From: Deltaproteobacteria bacterium | Lineage (GTDB): Bacteria; Chloroflexota; Dehalococcoidia; Dehalococcoidales; BS750m-G39 | Direction: 5' to 3' | DNA: 21,842 nt | NCBI GenBank assembly: GCA_030606505.1 | Contig: JAUWGI010000002.1 | Location: forward strand, 1-21,842 | Part shown: positions 1-7,081 of the stretch, in pieces | How the letters are laid out: each line of letters opens with the position of its first letter | How positions within the stretch are numbered: position 1 is the first letter of the stretch | The notes under the pieces: model-generated | Databases searched by the model: none | What the model saw: only the letters and a program-made list of their open reading frames with translations | What the model was told of the DNA's origin: nothing | Made by a program: the position numbers and the translations under genes

Positions 1-206
1 ACGGCCAGGGCCAGTATCACCCCGCCGATGCCGATAATTACCCAGGTTAAGGCTCTCCGGGTGCCTTCCATTTGCTCCTGCCACTGCTCGGGGAATAGCT
101 TTTGCACCCACTGGAAAACCCAATGGCGGAAAACGAAGAACAGGACGAATCCCACCACCACCGCCAGCAGTATCCAGACCCCGTTAGCCGTAAACCATTC
201 CCACAT
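1..206 (-). CDS. Membrane protein, mechanosensitive channel (MscS)-like, N-terminal part only
   Basis: Only the first 68 codons lie in the window; the rest runs off the left edge. The reading starts at ATG 206 and gives a protein that begins MWEWFTANGVWILLAVVVGF. It has one clear hydrophobic segment at about residues 9-26, then an amphipathic basic/acidic stretch (about 28-50) and a second hydrophobic segment (about 54-68). This membrane-helix, charged-linker, membrane-helix start is what small MscS-family channels show ahead of their pore domain, but the pore and beta domains are not visible. The start is supported by a purine-rich ribosome binding site (GGAAGGTGG) and a TATAAT box about 35 bp upstream. 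The membrane location is well supported. The channel assignment is inference and it could be another two-helix membrane protein. Confidence 0.5.
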   Translation of the reverse strand, partial: MWEWFTANGVWILLAVVVGFVLFFVFRHWVFQWVQKLFPEQWQEQMEGTRRALTWVIIGIGGVILALA

Positions 207-238
207 GGCGACCACCTTCCTTGAGGACAACTTGCCAT

Positions 239-244
239 ATTATA
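239..244 (-). promoter_or_regulatory. -10 box (TATAAT) for the leftward membrane-protein gene
   Basis: On the minus strand the sequence reads TATAAT about 33 bases before the ATG at 206. This leaves a short leader that carries the GGAAGGTGG ribosome binding site. No good -35 hexamer is visible at 16-18 bases upstream. Confidence 0.45.
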
Positions 245-282
245 CTACAACAGGTCTGGTCATAATGCTAGACTTAAATTGA

Positions 283-378
283 GCCAGATGTTATATATTA
301 AGTGTGTTCCAAGTCTCCCAGGACATAACCGACCTGCAGAAGATAAAGGGGGAGAAGCGGCTGCTGGATGTGGACTAG
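283..378 (+). pseudogene. Possible 3'-end remnant of an AAA/DUF4143-type ATPase gene
   Basis: This short open stretch, without a proper start, ends at TAG 376-378. Its last part reads VFQVSQDITDLQKIKGEKRL followed by LDVD. That composition looks like real protein and resembles the C-terminal end of AAA ATPases with a DUF4143 domain, which usually finish with a strand like 'qVsyDl', an acidic turn and a basic helix. An in-frame stop at 280-282 and the lack of any upstream coding sequence show that the rest of the gene is gone. The match is from memory and short, so it may be chance. Confidence 0.25.
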
Positions 379-382
379 TCCC

Positions 383-1603
383 CTACCTCGATAAGCTCGG
401 CGTCTGCAGGGTGTAGCCCTCCCCACCCCCGGGAAAGATATCCTTTAACTTTAATGTCCGCCCCGTCTGGATGGCGGTAAAGCCGTATTTTTTGCGGATG
501 CGGTCGATGGCTTTATTCAACTGCTCCTGCCTCTGAGCGGAGATGTCCAGCATAGCCAGCTGCCCCCCCGCCGCCACCAGCTCGGCCACGCCGGTGCCGA
601 TGAGGCGCACCAGTTGTTTTTCCCCGGCCAGCTCCCGGTTCAACAGCTTTAGCCCGGTGTCAAAGATGGTCTGGTCGCTGTCGGTGGTCTGGCTCAAAGT
701 CTGGCGGCAGGTGATGGTGGTGAAGTCGGCGTATCTCAGCTTTAAGGTGACACACCTGGCCCGCTTGCCCTTCCGGCGCAAATCGGCGCCCACCCGCTCC
801 CCCAGGTAACGGAGGGTGGCTTTGAGCAGGGAGCGGTCGCGGCTATCCCTTCCGAAGGTGGTCTCCCGGCTGATGGACTTGGCAGCGGCCGGTGGTTCCA
901 CCTCCCGGTCATCAATGCCGCTGGCGAAGCGTTGTAGCATCTCACCAGACGCGCCAAAATGGCTTTTCAGCGTGCTTAGAGGCATAACAGATAGTTTGCC
1001 TAGGTTAGTGATGCCCAGGCGCTTTAATTTCCGTTCCGTCTTCTGGCCTATCCCCGGCAGTCTGGCGATGGGTAGCGGCGCTAGGAAAGAGCCTTCTTTG
1101 CCCTCGGCCACCTCCAGTAGCCCGTCGGGCTTACTCATCTCGGAGGCGACCTTGGCCACCACCTTGCCGCCGGCGATGCCTATCGAGGCGGTCAGCCCCA
1201 GCTCTTCTTTAACCCGCTGCTTTATCTTGACCGCCATCTGCTTAACCGAGCCGTGGATGGATTCAAAGCCGGTGGCGTCGAGGTAGACCTCGTCCAGCCC
1301 CATGGGCTCAAGGAAGGGGGAGAAATCGGACAGGATAGCCATGAACTTCTGCGAGGCGTCGCGGTAGCTGGGGAAACTGCCCTGGATGAAGATGGCCTGG
1401 GGGCAGAGCCGGCTGGCGGTGACCAGGGGCATACCGGAGTGCAAGCCGAAAGCCCGCGCTTCGTAGGAGGCGGCGGCCACCACCCCCCGCCCCTGGGGCC
1501 TGCCCCCGACCACCACCGGCTTACCCTTGAGCTTGGGGTTGGCCACCTGCTCCACGGAGACAAAGAAAGCGTCGAGGTCGATATGCATGATACGGCGCGT
1601 CAT
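383..1603 (-). CDS. dinB: DNA polymerase IV (Y-family, DinB)
   Basis: This 406-residue protein is a translesion DNA polymerase that copies past damaged bases in the cytoplasm. The N-terminal palm carries MHIDLDAFF with metal ligand Asp9 and the steric-gate Phe pair just after it. The second catalytic acidic pair is Asp104-Glu105 in MGLDEVYLDATG, where the usual Ser is Gly. SIGIAGGKVVAKVASEMSKP matches the family's 'SIGxAxNKxxAKxAS' motif with Gly for Asn. A helix-hairpin-helix (LPGIGQKTERKLKRLGI) and the little-finger domain follow. The length is slightly above the family norm (about 350-400). Two starts are possible: ATG 1603, or ATG 1588, which would give the classic MHIDLD beginning. Neither has a good ribosome binding site, and the -10 box lies only about 8 bases before the first ATG, so the mRNA may be leaderless. 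The first codons are duplicated at 12625-12680. Confidence 0.95.
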   Translation of the reverse strand: MTRRIMHIDLDAFFVSVEQVANPKLKGKPVVVGGRPQGRGVVAAASYEARAFGLHSGMPLVTASRLCPQAIFIQGSFPSYRDASQKFMAILSDFSPFLEPMGLDEVYLDATGFESIHGSVKQMAVKIKQRVKEELGLTASIGIAGGKVVAKVASEMSKPDGLLEVAEGKEGSFLAPLPIARLPGIGQKTERKLKRLGITNLGKLSVMPLSTLKSHFGASGEMLQRFASGIDDREVEPPAAAKSISRETTFGRDSRDRSLLKATLRYLGERVGADLRRKGKRARCVTLKLRYADFTTITCRQTLSQTTDSDQTIFDTGLKLLNRELAGEKQLVRLIGTGVAELVAAGGQLAMLDISAQRQEQLNKAIDRIRKKYGFTAIQTGRTLKLKDIFPGGGEGYTLQTPSLSR

Positions 1604-1636
1604 ACGCCTTTATTATACCAGTTAAACCGTGCGTGG
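1581..1636 (-). repeat. 56-bp direct repeat, left copy (dinB 5' end and promoter)
   Basis: This stretch is 53/56 identical to 12625-12680 in the same orientation, with differences at only three positions. It holds the first eight dinB codons, the TATAAT box (1612-1617 on the minus strand) and the T/A-rich area upstream. Sequence similarity stops abruptly at both ends of the two copies. Together they bracket the 11-kb flavoprotein block. Confidence 0.9.
1612..1617 (-). promoter_or_regulatory. -10 box of dinB
   Basis: The minus strand reads TATAAT and ends 8 bases before ATG 1603, so transcription should begin two or three bases upstream of the start codon. The same hexamer is preserved in the right-hand repeat copy at 12656-12661. 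No recognisable -35 hexamer is present at normal spacing. Confidence 0.5.
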
Positions 1637-1699
1637 GATATCAACGTAGCTCAGCTTCTATCTTTACTGAAGGTTGGCTCTTTCAGGGTCAAACAACCT

Positions 1700-1732
1700 C
1701 CTTAAGTTAAGGATACCGTGGTATGGTATAAT
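1700..1732 (+). promoter_or_regulatory. Promoter with two adjacent palindromes upstream of the PEP-utilizing gene
   Basis: A perfect -10 box TATAAT sits at 1727-1732, 41 bases before the ATG at 1774. Directly upstream lie two abutting dyads: CCTTAAGTTAAGG (1700-1712) and ATACCGTGGTAT (1713-1724). They occupy the -35 and spacer area, where a good -35 hexamer is missing. That arrangement is typical of a promoter controlled by a DNA-binding dimer, but the regulator is unknown. The ribosome binding site AAAGGAGAT precedes the ATG at normal spacing. Confidence 0.45.
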
Positions 1733-1773
1733 AAAAACTGATTTGTGGTTAGATTGTTAAAAAAGGAGATAAA

Positions 1774-3483
1774 ATGGGAGAAAAAAGAGTGACGGTGTGG
1801 GATGGCGTGCCGGGGTTTGAGTTCATCCCGGAGGTTGACCTGCGCGATTTTCATTCCTGGTTCTTGGATGGCACGCATAGTGTGCCACCCTGGACACACC
1901 TTTTCGGCTGGTTCTGGGTCAATCACTGTCCCCACGGTACCAAGGCGGTTTGTGATGTAATGCTGAGCATTCCTACCTGCAAGGGCTGGGAGATGCGTTA
2001 CAAGAACGGCGGCTCCTATAATGCTTTCCACATAGTACGGGACAAGGCAGAAATAGCCGAGCGGGAGAAGAAGTTCCGCGTCGCCATACGCCCGTATCTG
2101 GAAAACTTTGACGGCTTTTGGTCGGATGGTAAGAAGAAGCTACTCGGCATGTATCAAAAGCTCAAGGAGCTTGACGTCGAACACGCCACCACTCTTGAAT
2201 TATTCCATCACCACCACGACCTGATAGAAACCTACGCGCGGATGTGGGAAATACACCACGAGGGGCTTTTTTCTTCCCACGCTGCCTATCTGATGTTTGC
2301 TGAGTTATGCCAGGAGAAATTCGGCCTAAGTGACCAGGACCCGGCCTTCCAGAACATGCTGCGCGGCTTCCCCAACAAGGTCTATCAGATGGACAAGGAC
2401 ATGTGGCAGTTTGGTCAGCTGGCCCTAAAGATGAAACTGGGGGATACCTTTAGGGATAATGAGCCGGAAGCCCTGCTGGTCAAGCTGCAGCGGGAAGCCA
2501 GGGGCAAGGAATGGCTGGAGAAATTTATGGACTATATGAATACTGATGAGGTCGGAGGCTGGCGGATGAGGCGTGCCAACGACTTCACCGAGCCCTACTG
2601 GCTGGAGGACCCGGCCACGCCCATAGGAGTGGTCAGGAATTACATTATCCATGGGGCCGGCTATGCGCTTGAGGCTACCCAAAATGAACTGGCCAAGCAG
2701 AGGGAAGAGGCAATAGCCGCTTTCCTCAATAGGGTGCCACCTGTGGAGAGAGAATTATATAGAGGCCTGATAGATTTATCGGGTAAAATAAGTGCCTTCA
2801 GCGAAGAGCATGACCTATATTGCGAGCTGATGGTGCAGGCCTTAATGCGCCGCGGCTATCTGGCCATGGGGAGAAGGATGGCCGATAAGGGGACAATAGA
2901 CTTGCCCGAGGATATCTTCTTCCTGAGCCCGGACGAAATTGACCGCGTGATACTGGTTCCTGAATCCTATGACATGCGCTGGTTTACTAGGCGGCGGCGG
3001 GCTGACTGGGAGGGGTGGTTGACAGAACAGAAGGCTCCCATCATCACCAACCGGGACAGCTTTGAAGAGGCGGTAGAGAAGGACCTGCTGGCGTCAAAGG
3101 ATGCCATAGCCATCAAGGTTATCGTCGGTGAACAGCCTCGGCCAAAGCCCGGTATGAATGCCGACCTGTGGGGTCTGACGGGCTGTGCCGGTGAGGCAGA
3201 AGGGATAGCCCGGGTCGCCATCAAGTATGAAGACCTGAGGAACGTAGAGCCAGGGGAGATTCTGGTCTGTGCCAACACCAATCCGGCTTGGTCACCGGTG
3301 TTTGGAATAGTCAGTGCTATTGTGACTGATAGTGGAGGAACACTCTGCCATGCAGCTATCATTGCCCGCGAGCATAATGTCCCTACCGTTTTGAACACCC
3401 AAACCGCTACCCGGACAATAAAGACCGGACAGCGCATCAGGGTGGATGCCACCAACGGAGCGGTTTTCATACTGGATAAATAG
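1774..3483 (+). CDS. PEP-utilizing enzyme family protein with C-terminal phosphohistidine (mobile) domain
   Basis: This 569-residue protein has one recognisable domain: the swivelling phosphohistidine domain of PEP synthase/PPDK-type enzymes at about residues 455-569. Its signature SGGTLCHAAIIAREHNVPTV contains the phospho-accepting His526. The N-terminal 450 residues are not familiar to me. They are rich in Trp and His, with four consecutive His at 145-148 and a pair at 161-162, and look helical and soluble. No ATP-grasp domain is present here or nearby, so it cannot be a complete PEP synthase. In phenylphosphate synthase the His-bearing subunit and the ATP-binding subunit are also separate proteins, and similar stand-alone proteins occur in anaerobe catabolic clusters. 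A role in phosphorylating or otherwise activating a substrate of the neighbouring reductases is inference. It is the only plus-strand gene of the cassette and converges on the GlcG-like gene (46 bp gap). Confidence 0.75.
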   Translation: MGEKRVTVWDGVPGFEFIPEVDLRDFHSWFLDGTHSVPPWTHLFGWFWVNHCPHGTKAVCDVMLSIPTCKGWEMRYKNGGSYNAFHIVRDKAEIAEREKKFRVAIRPYLENFDGFWSDGKKKLLGMYQKLKELDVEHATTLELFHHHHDLIETYARMWEIHHEGLFSSHAAYLMFAELCQEKFGLSDQDPAFQNMLRGFPNKVYQMDKDMWQFGQLALKMKLGDTFRDNEPEALLVKLQREARGKEWLEKFMDYMNTDEVGGWRMRRANDFTEPYWLEDPATPIGVVRNYIIHGAGYALEATQNELAKQREEAIAAFLNRVPPVERELYRGLIDLSGKISAFSEEHDLYCELMVQALMRRGYLAMGRRMADKGTIDLPEDIFFLSPDEIDRVILVPESYDMRWFTRRRRADWEGWLTEQKAPIITNRDSFEEAVEKDLLASKDAIAIKVIVGEQPRPKPGMNADLWGLTGCAGEAEGIARVAIKYEDLRNVEPGEILVCANTNPAWSPVFGIVSAIVTDSGGTLCHAAIIAREHNVPTVLNTQTATRTIKTGQRIRVDATNGAVFILDK

Positions 3484-3529
3484 CCAATAGCCGGTAAGGT
3501 AAACAAGAGATTCTAGGGCCAGGTATAGT

Positions 3530-3979
3530 CTAGGCAAACTTTATTGCTTTTAGCCCGGCAAGGGCAATCTGCTCGTCTTCTTCCCCGGAGCGGCCACTGA
3601 CACCAATACCGCCGAGCACCTTACCTTGTTTTGGACCAAGGGGGAGGTAGCCTTCACCGGACTTGATAATACACAGCCCTCCCCTGGTCGTGGTGAGCCT
3701 GCTATCTGTCCACATTGCCAGGTCTCTGCCCTTTTCCTTAAGCCAATCGCCGAAGGAGGCAGTATCCCGCTGCATACGGGCGGCGGTGTAGGCTTTGTTT
3801 ATCGCCATGTTGGTAAACATGGGCAGCGCCCCGTCCATTCGGGCAAAGTAGATAAGGTCACCCCGGTCATCGACGACGGCAATAACCTGGGGGCGATGTG
3901 GTTCCTTGCTGGTCTCGGCCAGGGCCGCTTCAACCGCAGCTCGAGCCTCGGCCAGGCCCAAGACTTCTCGTTGGTACAT
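3530..3979 (-). CDS. GlcG/HbpS-like (heme-degrading domain family) protein
   Basis: This 149-residue protein is a complete single-domain member of the GlcG/HbpS fold. The family pattern is clear: an early helix 'AxAxVEAALAE', the strand 'VIAVVDDRGDLIYFARMDGA', the helix 'NMAINKAYTAARM', and the terminal 'GGIGVSGRSGEEDEQIALAGL', where the conserved Gly-Gly-x-Gly-Val-Ser-Gly loop ends the domain. Members bind heme or flavin-like ligands, or act as accessory proteins of dehydrogenase and diol-dehydratase operons; the true function is often unknown. No signal peptide is seen, so it is cytoplasmic. The start has an excellent ribosome binding site (GGGAGG). It is the last gene of the minus-strand flavoprotein series, 69 bp after the C_GCAxxG_C_C gene. 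Confidence 0.8.
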   Translation of the reverse strand: MYQREVLGLAEARAAVEAALAETSKEPHRPQVIAVVDDRGDLIYFARMDGALPMFTNMAINKAYTAARMQRDTASFGDWLKEKGRDLAMWTDSRLTTTRGGLCIIKSGEGYLPLGPKQGKVLGGIGVSGRSGEEDEQIALAGLKAIKFA

Positions 3980-4048
3980 TTTAGCCTCCCTTTTTGATAG
4001 ATTACCTCTGCTATCTCAACCGCAGGTGGTACTGGCTTTCTCATCGAT

Positions 4049-4663
4049 TTACAAGATTCTAAACTGGCCCATCAGGGTTCCCTTTTCCAGTTCCTCCAGA
4101 ATATATTGGCTAGCCCACATTGCAGCCAGGGCAATAGTACAATCGGGGGTAAGACACACCGCCCTATCCGGTGTTCTCTGGCTGATATCAAAAACTCCTG
4201 AGGTTCTCACGAATTCCTCGCTTAACTCCGGCCGAGTTAAATCCCAGGCTTTACCGAAAGTTTTTCTCTGTACATCCTTGCACAGTATGGAATTGTATCT
4301 ATCAACGAATTTGTTCACCACACCCTGTTGCACGGCGGTATAGCCTTTTCGCCTGAGGCTTCTGTTTTCCAGTTGCTTCTTGGGGGTAATTCCCAGGGCC
4401 AGGCCTATGGCTAGACCGCTACCGGTTACTGCCCCGCAGGTACCGTTCCCCGTCATACCCACGCCACCGGAGAGCACGGTCAGTCCGGCGAGGAGTTGTT
4501 CTTCTACGTCCTCGGGTATGAGTTCCAGGCCACCCCACCTTAGAGCATCAACTACGGCACCAAAGCTGCACTGGGCACAGCCTTGGTAGTTCCTCTCATA
4601 CTCCACCCCCAGCTCCCTAGCCTTGTTAACAATCTCTTCTTTGGTTTTCTTGAGCTTAACCAT
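4049..4663 (-). CDS. C_GCAxxG_C_C family redox-active protein
   Basis: This 204-residue protein has the cysteine pattern of the C_GCAxxG_C_C family: GCAQCSFG (Cys29, Cys32), GTCGAVTGSGLAIGLALG (Cys76 in a Gly-rich helix start), then Cys128, Cys170 and Cys175. The family is typical of anaerobes. It is believed to be redox-active or metal-binding, but no reaction is established. I chose ATG 4663 over an in-frame ATG 24 bases upstream because AAAGGAG lies at ideal spacing only before the internal one. It follows the second OYE-type gene by 39 bp and is probably co-transcribed. An accessory redox function for the cassette is inference. Confidence 0.8.
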   Translation of the reverse strand: MVKLKKTKEEIVNKARELGVEYERNYQGCAQCSFGAVVDALRWGGLELIPEDVEEQLLAGLTVLSGGVGMTGNGTCGAVTGSGLAIGLALGITPKKQLENRSLRRKGYTAVQQGVVNKFVDRYNSILCKDVQRKTFGKAWDLTRPELSEEFVRTSGVFDISQRTPDRAVCLTPDCTIALAAMWASQYILEELEKGTLMGQFRIL

Positions 4664-4702
4664 GATTTCTCCTTTCAGATTACTCAATGCATATAAGTCG
4701 GC

Positions 4703-6667
4703 TTATAGCCATCGCCCCACACGGGTTCCATCCCAGATTGAGTCTGGGAGAAGTCGTGGCGAGAGACACTGGCCCACGGCATAAATTTCCTTTACCTCAC
4801 CCTTCAGGGCACGGTATAAAGTGTCATCTGCCTTTCCAATTGCAGCAAAAACTACGCTATCAACCCCCTCTATCCGTCTTTCAACACCCGTCAACACGTT
4901 TAAAGTAACCACGGCATGCTCTTCTATCTCCTTTACCCGGGTTAGGGGGGTTATGGCCCCGCCTTTGTTCAGCAACTGGCCGTACATGAATCCCATGGTT
5001 CCGCTGTCTAACTCAATGCCAGAGTAGAGACAATGAGTGATTAGTTCTACCCTTTTCCCCTTATTGGCCAGGAAGTTGGCCACACCTAATGCCTGCTCAT
5101 GGTGCTCGGCAGCAATCACCACCACCTTTTCACCCACCGCTACCTCTCCCCGGAGTACGTCGCGTACCCACACCACATTGGCTCTGTCACCTCCCGGTAC
5201 TGGGGGGCGACTGGGTACTGAGCCCGTGGCTATTACCATAGCGTCAGGTTTCTTCTCCTTTACCATTTCCACAGTCACTGTTGTTTCCAGAAAAACCTCA
5301 ACGTCGAGATGATTCATCTGGTAGGCATAATACCTGGGAACCTCGGCGAAGTCCTCCCTCTTTGGTATCTTGGCGGCTATGTTTAACTGCCCCCCCAACT
5401 CCTTTTCCTTCTCATAGAGGGTAACCTTATGACCTCGCAGGGCAGCAACCCTGGCTGTCTCTAGACCGGCGGCTCCCCCTCCAATCACCATCACCTTCTT
5501 CTTAGTCGCGGCGGGGACTATTGTTGCCAGTTCCTTTTCTCTACCCGCCGCTGGATTGAGAGTGCAGCTTATCGGCAGCCTCTTTTGGAAGTTTCCGTAG
5601 CAACCCTGGTTGCAGGCGATGCACTTACGAATCTCATCTAGCCTTCCTTCCCGCGCCTTGTTTGGCCATTCCGGATCGCAAATAAGGGCTCTGGCCATCC
5701 CCACCAAGTCTGCCTGATTATCACTTAGTGTCTGCTCTGCCTGAGCCGGGTCGTTGATCCTACCATGGCATATCACCGGCAGGTTTACCACTTCCTTGAC
5801 CCCAGCGGCCAGATGAACGAAGCATCCCAAAGGGAAGTGCATGGCCGGGATATGCCCCGCCCGACCAGCACAAATACTCAAGTAGTCCACCTTACCGCTG
5901 GCTTCCAGTTTAGCCGCCAGCACTTTAGTATCATCCAGGGTGGTGCCGCCGTCAACCAGCATGTCTCCAACCAGCCTCATGCCTACCACGAAATCAGAAC
6001 CTACCGCTTTCCTGACAGCATCGATGATTTCCGTATGCAATCTAAAGCGATTCTCTAAGCTGCCACCATACTCATCAGTACGCCTATTGGTAAGAGGAGA
6101 CAGGAATGAGATAAGCAACATGCCGGCGCCCACAGCGGAAGAGATTTCGACGCCGTCATATCCTGTCTCCCGCATCCTGTAGGCCGTATCGGCATAAGAG
6201 GCCACAATCTGCTTGATGTCGTCGTTGTCCATCTCATGAGGTATATCACTGCCTAATATGCTTGGTAGCAGCCCTGATATCCCACCTACGGCAGACGCGG
6301 CCAGCCCGGCTCCTCCACTCTCCAGGACACCGATGTCCGGGCCTAAGTGTACTAGCTGCGCCACCGCTTTCGCTCCATGCTCATGGATAGCCTGGCTGAT
6401 CATCTCAAAAGCGGGCATCGCCTCATCATCACGAGTGGCAACATGACCACCGCTCGTACTTGGCGGCCACACCATGTTCGGTGTCGTTACGATCAGCCCA
6501 GCCCCACCCTTGGCTCTAGCGGCAAAGTAATGCATCATCTTCTCGTTAGGTGCTTCATGTGGAGAAAAAAGCCACGTCCAATGAGCAGGGAAGACTATTC
6601 TATTACGCACCGTCATAGTCCCTATCTTAATTGGGGAAAATAGATGTCTAAACTCTGGCTCTGCCAA
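4703..6667 (-). CDS. OYE-type NADH:flavin oxidoreductase fused to FAD/NAD(P) domain (2,4-dienoyl-CoA reductase-like), paralog 1
   Basis: The protein has 654 residues and the full 2,4-dienoyl-CoA reductase/trimethylamine dehydrogenase architecture. An FMN TIM barrel covers about 1-340. A [4Fe-4S] site follows with Cys349, 352, 356 and 368 (CIACNQGC plus 11 residues then C). The FAD/NAD(P) module has GGGAAG at 396-401 and a second nucleotide-binding region near 500. The family reduces enoyl-type double bonds, passing electrons NAD(P)H-FAD-[4Fe-4S]-FMN. The segment after GYDGVEI, which normally contains the catalytic HGYL/EGYL motif, reads SSAVGAGMLLISF here (about 176-188): two residues longer and without His or Tyr. 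The substrate is therefore uncertain. The start is TTG 6667, supported by GGAGG six bases upstream. It is paralogous to 10531-12489, with closely similar C-terminal ends. Confidence 0.88.
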   Translation of the reverse strand: MAEPEFRHLFSPIKIGTMTVRNRIVFPAHWTWLFSPHEAPNEKMMHYFAARAKGGAGLIVTTPNMVWPPSTSGGHVATRDDEAMPAFEMISQAIHEHGAKAVAQLVHLGPDIGVLESGGAGLAASAVGGISGLLPSILGSDIPHEMDNDDIKQIVASYADTAYRMRETGYDGVEISSAVGAGMLLISFLSPLTNRRTDEYGGSLENRFRLHTEIIDAVRKAVGSDFVVGMRLVGDMLVDGGTTLDDTKVLAAKLEASGKVDYLSICAGRAGHIPAMHFPLGCFVHLAAGVKEVVNLPVICHGRINDPAQAEQTLSDNQADLVGMARALICDPEWPNKAREGRLDEIRKCIACNQGCYGNFQKRLPISCTLNPAAGREKELATIVPAATKKKVMVIGGGAAGLETARVAALRGHKVTLYEKEKELGGQLNIAAKIPKREDFAEVPRYYAYQMNHLDVEVFLETTVTVEMVKEKKPDAMVIATGSVPSRPPVPGGDRANVVWVRDVLRGEVAVGEKVVVIAAEHHEQALGVANFLANKGKRVELITHCLYSGIELDSGTMGFMYGQLLNKGGAITPLTRVKEIEEHAVVTLNVLTGVERRIEGVDSVVFAAIGKADDTLYRALKGEVKEIYAVGQCLSPRLLPDSIWDGTRVGRWL

Positions 6668-6715
6668 ATTTCCTCCTTCCTACCCTTCTTCCGGCACTCC
6701 CACTTATGCCCTGCT

Positions 6716-7006
6716 TTAGGTCTTCTGGATATAAGCTTGGCGCGAAATGTCGTTAGCAAAGCTATAGAAGAGGTCTACAAACGGTTTGCCCTCGCCCTTG
6801 GAAAGCGCCTTGGTCTTCTGCATTGAATCCATGTCTTCGAAGAACATTGTTTTTATGAAGCTCGTCCTGCTTTCGGCTGCCTGCCACACATCATAAGATT
6901 TGCAGCCGCGGGATTCCCAGAATGGCTTGATTTTCTCAGCGGTAACCTTAAGGTATTGGCTGTGCTTCTCCGTCGGAACTTCATAAGTATAAACCATTAT
7001 GACCAT
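6716..7006 (-). CDS. Small NIPSNAP/ABM-like dimeric alpha-beta barrel protein
   Basis: This 96-residue protein begins with MVIMVYTYEVPTEKHSQYLK. A short beta strand, a helix with aromatic and charged residues (KIKPFWESRGCKSYDVWQ), a middle strand (SFIKTMFFEDMDSM) and a C-terminal helix (KPFVDLFYSFANDI) match the dimeric ferredoxin-like alpha-beta barrel of NIPSNAP, antibiotic-monooxygenase and EthD-type proteins. Such proteins often bind hydrophobic substrates or assist neighbouring enzymes; no catalytic residue can be assigned here. The start is ATG 7006 after GGGGGA; ATG 6997 in frame is a weaker choice. It lies between etfB and the second OYE-type gene, in the same direction. Confidence 0.55.
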   Translation of the reverse strand: MVIMVYTYEVPTEKHSQYLKVTAEKIKPFWESRGCKSYDVWQAAESRTSFIKTMFFEDMDSMQKTKALSKGEGKPFVDLFYSFANDISRQAYIQKT

Positions 7007-7081
7007 TGCTTCCCCCTTCTCCTCTGCTCATTTGGCCACAGTTGACAATACTCCTTAAGCGCCATGTAAATCAAGAGCCAT

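Noticed and set aside
3799..4044. Alternative 81-codon minus-strand frame starting in the gap before the GlcG-like gene
   Set aside because: Most of it is a frame shadow of the GlcG-like gene, and its ATG lacks a ribosome binding site; the GlcG frame has GGGAGG and family motifs.
6998..7065. 22-codon minus-strand frame (MALKEYCQLWPNEQ...) in the gap between etfB and the NIPSNAP-like gene
   Set aside because: There is no ribosome binding site and it overlaps the next start. The gap mainly holds the strong purine-rich site for the NIPSNAP-like gene.
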